The translations under genes and the position numbers were made by a program. Source: Streptomyces sp. NBC_01198 (GTDB lineage: Bacteria; Actinomycetota; Actinomycetes; Streptomycetales; Streptomycetaceae). Taken from it: 64,000 bases of DNA. Shown here one piece after another: positions 59,688 to 64,000 of the stretch. The notes beneath the pieces were generated by a model. It searched no databases and had not been told where the DNA came from. It saw only the letters and a list, made by a program, of their open reading frames with translations. The stretch is from NCBI RefSeq assembly GCF_036010485.1, contig NZ_CP108568.1, forward strand, positions 5,029,001 through 5,093,000. Direction: 5' to 3'. Numbering within the stretch: the first letter of the stretch is position 1; every line of letters starts with the position of its first letter.

Positions 59688-59828
59688 CAACAAGGATCGG
59701 CCCTCACCGCGGCGGTCCCCGATGTGTCGGGGGCCGCCGTACGCGTTCCCCGCTGCGTGTCTAACTGCGCTACAACAGCCGCGTACAGTGGCGAACAACC
59801 ACGGACGACGGTGGACCGTTCGCGCAGA

Positions 59829-60110
59829 TCAGACGGGGGCGACCACAGGTCGTGAGGTTGCTCGGATTGCTTCAAGCTCTTCGGGGGCTTCGAGGGGCGA
59901 GCCTCCGGGTACGCGATACGAACTCCGCCCACGAACCTCCAGCGCGCCTTCGACGACGAGTCGAGATAGGACTTGGCGGAGTGCCGTTCGGCCAATTCCT
60001 AGTTCTTCGGCGAGGGTGCGTTCCGATGGAATTTTGTCGCCAGGGTTGAATTCGCCGTATTTAAGACGCGCCCGGATGGAATCGTAAGCTTGCCTCGTCT
60101 TCGGTCCCAT
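59829..60110 (-). CDS. Short GntR family regulator
   Basis: 93 residues consisting of a winged helix only (P-S-E-R-T-L-A-E-E-L-G-I-G-R-T-A-L-R near 28) with a short acidic tail. It has no effector domain. The ATG at 60110 has a GAAGAG motif upstream. It shares a lower-GC segment with the next cargo gene, and may regulate it. Confidence 0.85.
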   Translation of the reverse strand: MGPKTRQAYDSIRARLKYGEFNPGDKIPSERTLAEELGIGRTALRQVLSRLVVEGALEVRGRSSYRVPGGSPLEAPEELEAIRATSRPVVAPV

Positions 60111-60170
60111 TGAACTCTTCGTTCCCTTTAATTGCTTCGGTGAGGTATCAGGTTTCCGTGAGGCGATCGG

Positions 60171-60734
60171 CTACCCCCGGGGTGCAGAAGGCCACCGAGC
60201 AAGTGCTGTTCCCCAATCCAGCGATTCTAGCAATTCCCTGTACAGGTCAACAATATCCTGTCGGGTGGCGGCGATCCTATCGGCGAGTTCATCTACGTCG
60301 GATGGAGTGAACTCCCGCTCCTCGAATCCCTTTCTCATGCGACTCCTCATGCAGTAGTACAAGGGTGTACTTTTGTCTGCATTTCCCCACGGGCGAGTAG
60401 CATAATATTCTTCCGTGGGCTCTCCGCCAACCGGGGCGGTCACCCAAGTGCCGTGTATAACTGCATTGCGCAACGCGCGAAGCTGCCCCATGTCTGCAAA
60501 GAGAGACTGGAACTTGGGTCGGTAATTTTCGGTTTTCAGCGTCTCTCTGAGTATCGCCTTAAAGTTTTCGCTCAACCACTCACTGGTCTGCCCTTCAAAT
60601 AGGACCCACGAGGTTCGAGCCCCGTCGATTAGCTCGGATATCATCTCACGCAGCACTTCGTCGAACTGTGCGCTCTCAGCTGCCACCCTACCAATTGCGC
60701 GAAAAAGGTTCGGGTCGTCGACGAAATCAGGCAT
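60171..60734 (-). CDS. HEPN-like cargo protein
   Basis: 187 residues, helical, in a segment with far lower GC than the rest. Residues 84-98 read Q-L-R-A-L-R89-N-A-V-I-H94-G, the R-N-x-x-x-H motif of HEPN RNases, preceded by two long helices (A-A-E-S-A-Q-F-D-E-V-L-R-E-M). Many HEPN proteins act in toxin-antitoxin or anti-phage systems. The call rests on the motif and fold guess. The ATG at 60734 is chosen. It is the last cargo gene before attR. Confidence 0.6.
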   Translation of the reverse strand: MPDFVDDPNLFRAIGRVAAESAQFDEVLREMISELIDGARTSWVLFEGQTSEWLSENFKAILRETLKTENYRPKFQSLFADMGQLRALRNAVIHGTWVTAPVGGEPTEEYYATRPWGNADKSTPLYYCMRSRMRKGFEEREFTPSDVDELADRIAATRQDIVDLYRELLESLDWGTALARWPSAPRG

Positions 60735-60866
60735 GTGCCCCCCTGGGTAGTAGCCGGTACAAGAATATTTGCACATGTGGTGATGGTCGCGAGCACGATT
60801 TCACGTGTTGTGGGGGCTGGTGATCGAACTGACGGCTCCGACCTAAGTCGCCACTCGCGTCGCGCA

Positions 60867-60889
60867 GGGGCCGTCTGTGGGCCGTCCGG
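60867..60889 (+). repeat. Subterminal direct repeat, right copy
   Basis: Identical over 23 bp to 46078-46100. Here it overlaps a perfect hairpin (GTGGGCCGTC, loop CGGT, GACGGCCCAC at 60877-60900). Confidence 0.6.
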
Positions 60890-60927
60890 TGACGGCCCAC
60901 ACCCACTTGTGACAACCGACAACGACC

Positions 60928-60965
60928 GAGGTGCCCCGTGCTGGAGAACCAGCGCGGGGCACCTC
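60928..60965 (-). terminator. pmt terminator supplied by the element
   Basis: GAGGTGCCCCG and CGGGGCACCTC with further inner pairing (GCTGG/CCAGC) form a stem of about 16 bp over AGAA. It starts 18 nt past the pmt stop on the minus strand, inside the element. Confidence 0.7.
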
Positions 60966-60983
60966 GTTGTGCCATTGACCTGG

Positions 60984-62708
60984 CTAGACCCAGGAGTCGA
61001 ACCACATCCTGGCCTGCCAGCCGCTGTAAGGGATGGTCATGCCGGTGTAGATGGGGAAGAAGTAGATGAAGTTCCAGATGATCAGCAGCACCAGGGTGCC
61101 CGCACCGACCGCGCCCCACATCCGGCGGCCCTCGCCGGAACCCGGCGGGCCGAGGAAGGCGCCCACCATCATCGCGACCGCCAGGCAGAGGTAGGGCACG
61201 AAGGCGACGGCGTAGAAGTAGAAGATCGTACGGTCCTGGTAGTGGAACCACGGCAGCAGGCCCGCGCCCACCGCGCACAGGATGGTGCCCGCCCGCCAGT
61301 CGCGGCGGAGCAGCCAGCGGTAGAGCAGGTAGAGCAGGGCGAAGCACGCCGACCACCACAGCAGCGGCGTGCCCAGCGCCAGGATCTCCTTCGAGCAGCC
61401 GCCGGTGCTGTGGCAGCCGTCCTGGCCGAGCTTCGGCGACTCGAAGTAGTACGACACCGGACGGCCGAGGATCAGCCAGCTCCACGGATTGGACTGGTAC
61501 GGGTGGGGCGTGTGCAGCGTCACATTGAACTGGTAGACCTCGTACTCGTAATGCCACAGGCTGCGCAGCGGGGCCGGGATCCAGGACCAGGTGCCGCCGC
61601 GGTTGTCCGCCCAGTGCCGGCCGTAGCCCTTGTCGGACAGGAACCAGCCCGTCCAGGTCGCCAGGTAGGTGAGCAGCGCGACCGGGATCATGGTCAGCAC
61701 CGACCAGCCGAAGTCCTTGCGCAGCACGGCCAGGACGGGCCGGCGGGCGCCCGCCAGGCGGCGCGCGCCGATGTCCCAGGCCAGGGTCAGGATCACGAAG
61801 AAGGCCAGGAAGTACAGGCCGTTCCACTTGCTCGCCGCGGCGAGGCCGAGGAAGACCGCCGCGGCGATCCGCCACGGGCGCCACCCCATGCCGACCCGGT
61901 CGCCGACCCGCCGGTCGGGACCCGCCCAGCCGGACTCGTCCACCGGCAGCGCCCGGGCCAGCCGGGCTCTGGACCAGTCGCGGTCCACCAGCAGGCAGCC
62001 GAAGGCCGCGAGTGCAAAGAACATGATCACCAGGTCGAGCAGCGCGATCCGGCTCATCACGAACTCCAGGCCGTCCACCGCCATCAGCAGCCCGGCCAGG
62101 CAGCCCAGCGCGGTGGAACGGAACAGCCGCCGCCCGATCCGGCACAGCATCAGCACCGCCAGGGTGCCGAGCACGGCCATCATGAAGCGCCAGCCGAAGG
62201 GGTTCATGCCGAACATCCACTCGCCGACCGCGATCACCCACTTGCCGGCCGGCGGGTGCACCACGTAGCCGGGTGCGTCGGACAGCGGGATCGTCTGCGG
62301 ATGGCCCAGCAGGTCCGGGTTGGTGATCTTGGCGTCCGGCCAGGTGCCCTCGTAGCCGAACTGCAGCAGCGACCAGGCGTCCTTGGCGTAGTACGTCTCG
62401 TCGAAGACGACCTCGCGGGGCGTGCCCAGGTGCCAGAAGCGCAGCGCGCCCGCGAAGACCGCCACCAGAACCGGGCCGAGCCAGCCGGAGATCCTGGCCA
62501 GCAGGTAGGAGACCTCCTGGCTCGCGCCCAGCGAGCGCCACATCTTCGTACCCGGCTCGGGGAACGGCGGCACCAGGCGCTCGCGGGTGTCGGTCCGCGG
62601 CCTCTCCGCGTAGCCGAACCTGCGCAGCCGTTGCGCCCAGGGGCTCGGATGCGGCTGTTCCAGAACAGCCTCTGCGGCCCGGTCCTGCGTCGCGGTCTCA
62701 CTCGTCAC
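60984..62708 (-). CDS. pmt: Protein O-mannosyltransferase (GT39)
   Basis: A 574-residue GT-C membrane enzyme that moves mannose from polyprenyl-phosphate-mannose to exported proteins. After a cytoplasmic N-terminus (about 75 residues) come about 11 helices; the first outer loop has the catalytic D-E-T-Y-Y-A-K-D-A-W, and P-P-A-G-K-W follows. In S. coelicolor Pmt is needed for phiC31 infection. The GTG at 62708 is chosen. The last residues are rebuilt from AICE-borne sequence; the displaced original 3' end lies at 45921-46010. Confidence 0.93.
   Translation of the reverse strand: MTSETATQDRAAEAVLEQPHPSPWAQRLRRFGYAERPRTDTRERLVPPFPEPGTKMWRSLGASQEVSYLLARISGWLGPVLVAVFAGALRFWHLGTPREVVFDETYYAKDAWSLLQFGYEGTWPDAKITNPDLLGHPQTIPLSDAPGYVVHPPAGKWVIAVGEWMFGMNPFGWRFMMAVLGTLAVLMLCRIGRRLFRSTALGCLAGLLMAVDGLEFVMSRIALLDLVIMFFALAAFGCLLVDRDWSRARLARALPVDESGWAGPDRRVGDRVGMGWRPWRIAAAVFLGLAAASKWNGLYFLAFFVILTLAWDIGARRLAGARRPVLAVLRKDFGWSVLTMIPVALLTYLATWTGWFLSDKGYGRHWADNRGGTWSWIPAPLRSLWHYEYEVYQFNVTLHTPHPYQSNPWSWLILGRPVSYYFESPKLGQDGCHSTGGCSKEILALGTPLLWWSACFALLYLLYRWLLRRDWRAGTILCAVGAGLLPWFHYQDRTIFYFYAVAFVPYLCLAVAMMVGAFLGPPGSGEGRRMWGAVGAGTLVLLIIWNFIYFFPIYTGMTIPYSGWQARMWFDSWV
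60988..61023 (-). repeat. attR: identical 36-bp block in pmt
   Basis: Identical to 45924-45959, coding for the C-terminal residues of Pmt. It contains the CCAGGA-N11-TCCTGG inverted core. Beyond the block to the right, the native gene differs from the attL copy by scattered substitutions. Confidence 0.9.
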
Positions 62709-62856
62709 CGGCCCATCGTAGGGAACGCCTCTGAAAATGTGATGAGGTCGGCGCCCGGCGCCCCTTTTTGTCCGTAAACCCGGGCGTCTGCTCCCGGCCC
62801 GGCCGGTGCTCGCGGGCGGGGACCGGCGCGGTCGCCGCGGGTGGGAAGCTTGGGCG

Positions 62857-63720
62857 GTGACCACGCAAGCCGCAGGCGTCCTCGTACTGGCCGGAACTCC
62901 CATCGGCGACCCCGCGGACGCCCCGCCGCGGCTCGGCACCGAGCTGACCGGCGCCGACGTCATCGCCGCCGAGGACACCCGGCGGCTGCGGCGGCTCACC
63001 CAGGCGCTGGGCATCGAGCCGACCGGCCGGATCGTGTCGTACTTCGAGGGCAACGAGGCCGGCCGCACGCCCGAACTGGTCGAGGCGCTGGCCGGCGGTG
63101 CCCGGGTGGTGCTGGTCACCGACGCCGGCATGCCGTCGGTCTCCGACCCCGGCTACCGGCTGGTCGCCGCTTGCGTGGAGCGCGGCATCACCGTCACCGC
63201 GGTGCCCGGGCCCTCCGCCGTGCTGACCGCGCTGGCCGTCTCCGGGCTGCCGGTGGACCGCTTCTGCTTCGAGGGCTTCCTGCCCCGCAAGGCCGGCGAG
63301 CGGCTGGCCCGGCTGCGCGAGGTCGCCGCCGACCGCAGGACGCTGGTCTACTTCGAGGCCACGCACCGCATCGACGACACGCTCGCGGCGATGGCCGAGG
63401 TCTTCGGCGGTGAGCGGCGCGCGGCGGTGTGCCGCGAGCTGACCAAGACCTACGAGGAGGTCAGGCGCGGCCCGCTGGCCGAACTGGCCCGCTGGGCGGC
63501 GGAGGACGGTGTACGCGGCGAGATCACCGTCGTCGTCGAGGGCGCGCCGGCGCCCGGCCCCGCCGACCTCGACCCCGCCGAGATCGTCCGCCGGGTCGCG
63601 GCGCGCGAGGCGGCAGGCGAGCGGCGCAAGGAGGCCATCGCGGCGGTCGCCGCGGACGCCGGGCTGCCCAAGCGGGAGGTCTTCGACGCGGTGGTCGCCG
63701 CCAAACACGGCGCCGTGTGA
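62857..63720 (+). CDS. rsmI: 16S rRNA (cytidine1402-2'-O)-methyltransferase
   Basis: It methylates the ribose of C1402 in the decoding centre using S-adenosylmethionine. The 287-residue tetrapyrrole-methylase fold has the G-T-P-I-G-D-P-A-D start, A-A-E-D-T-R-R near 39, V-T-D-A-G-M-P-S-V-S-D-P-G near 88 and P-G-P-S-A-V near 118. The GTG at 62857 fits family starts. It is divergent from pmt, a conserved pairing. Confidence 0.95.
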   Translation: MTTQAAGVLVLAGTPIGDPADAPPRLGTELTGADVIAAEDTRRLRRLTQALGIEPTGRIVSYFEGNEAGRTPELVEALAGGARVVLVTDAGMPSVSDPGYRLVAACVERGITVTAVPGPSAVLTALAVSGLPVDRFCFEGFLPRKAGERLARLREVAADRRTLVYFEATHRIDDTLAAMAEVFGGERRAAVCRELTKTYEEVRRGPLAELARWAAEDGVRGEITVVVEGAPAPGPADLDPAEIVRRVAAREAAGERRKEAIAAVAADAGLPKREVFDAVVAAKHGAV

Positions 63721-63976
63721 GACCTCGTGAGACCCCGGGGGACCCCCTTTCCGGGCCGGCGCACAGGGAGTTCACAGCAGTCCCCGGCGCTATGAGCAGC
63801 GTCACAGGGACTAAACCGAGGGCTCGGCAAAGCAATACCGGCCATCCCCCTCATAGATCCCAAATCTGGCTCAAGAGTCGTCCACGCCTGCTGCGGCCGC
63901 CCGGTGCGGGGCGTTCGCTGGGGCGAGGGAAGTCCCGGTCCGGGCGCCGCGCCCGGAGGGCACGCAGGAGCTGCAC

Positions 63977-64000
63977 ATGAGCGACACCAGGGGAAGCGGG
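63977..64000 (+). CDS. Start of a truncated gene at the window edge
   Basis: An ATG at 63977 follows CAGGAG (eight bases upstream) and opens M-S-D-T-R-G-S-G before the window ends. The 256-bp gap from rsmI shows no other gene. The product cannot be read. Confidence 0.4.

Larger units (their letters stand above)
45924..61023. mobile_element. Actinomycete integrative and conjugative element (AICE) in pmt
   Basis: Flanked by 36-bp identical blocks (45924-45959, 60988-61023) within the 3' end of pmt, giving a net insert of 15,064 bp. It carries each AICE module: integrase and excisionase, Prim-Pol/DUF3631 replication genes with an iteron-like array, an FtsK/TraB translocase, spread-type membrane proteins, a GntR repressor and cargo. 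The order resembles pSAM2-like elements. Pmt coding is restored by the element's own copy of the 3' end. All modules look intact, so it could be active. Confidence 0.93.

Noticed and set aside
60605-60630. GGTTCGAGCCCC-like tRNA T-arm motif
   Set aside because: No acceptor or anticodon stem can be formed; it lies in the HEPN-like coding sequence.

Overview
The window is high-GC actinomycete chromosome. Gene content points to Streptomyces or a close relative (Streptacidiphilus, Actinacidiphila): GTG/TTG and probable CTG starts, a SepX-type division protein, a conservon, a tricorn-like protease, a CebR-type cellulose operator and an actinomycete integrative conjugative element (AICE). All functions are read from sequence and from memory of the families; nothing was searched.

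Region 1 (1-13.6 kb) is core chromosome. It holds mtnP, a FmdB zinc-ribbon gene behind a CIRCE-like box, an MFS exporter, an NhaP2-type antiporter with a probable CTG start and a penicillin-acylase-family hydrolase. Then come 5-formyl-THF cyclo-ligase, galU, a gephyrin-like MoeA paralogue (Glp), moaC, mog, a RimJ-like acetyltransferase, SepX/GlpR and tRNA-Ala(CGC). Glp and SepX/GlpR, which recent work ties to cell division, flank two molybdenum-cofactor genes.

Region 2 (13.6-37.5 kb) is mixed metabolism. It has ribA behind a near-perfect dyad, a TetR gene with a long palindrome, a YfhO-type membrane protein, an alkylation-repair pair (AlkA/Ada fusion plus Ogt), and a MerR gene divergent from a Baeyer-Villiger monooxygenase/hydrolase/SDR operon that resembles the mycobacterial mymA set. 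Endonuclease V, a tricorn-like protease, an FAD dehydrogenase, a CebR-controlled CBM2-GH6 cellulase, and a serine hydrolase/SDR pair follow.

Region 3 (38.5-44 kb) is a conservon (cvnA-B-C-D) with translational coupling and two cytochrome P450s. The first P450 lacks the K-helix ExxR arginine (it reads E-V-L-W), the hallmark of CYP157; the second is a canonical CYP154-like enzyme whose start lies inside the 3' end of the first.

Region 4 (45.9-61.0 kb) is a complete AICE of about 15.06 kb inserted in the 3' end of the protein O-mannosyltransferase gene (pmt). A 36-bp identical block marks both ends. Inside are a tyrosine integrase, an excisionase-like HTH protein, a 13-copy GTAGCGG/CCGCTAC array, a Prim-Pol plus DUF3631 ATPase replication module, an FtsK/TraB-type translocase, spread-type membrane proteins, a GGDEF protein, a GntR repressor with paired dyads, an XRE-TPR regulator, and lower-GC cargo with a HEPN-like RNxxxH protein. 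The insertion separates pmt from a penicillin-binding protein gene on the same strand.

Region 5 (61-64 kb) is core again: intact pmt, divergent rsmI and the first codons of another gene.
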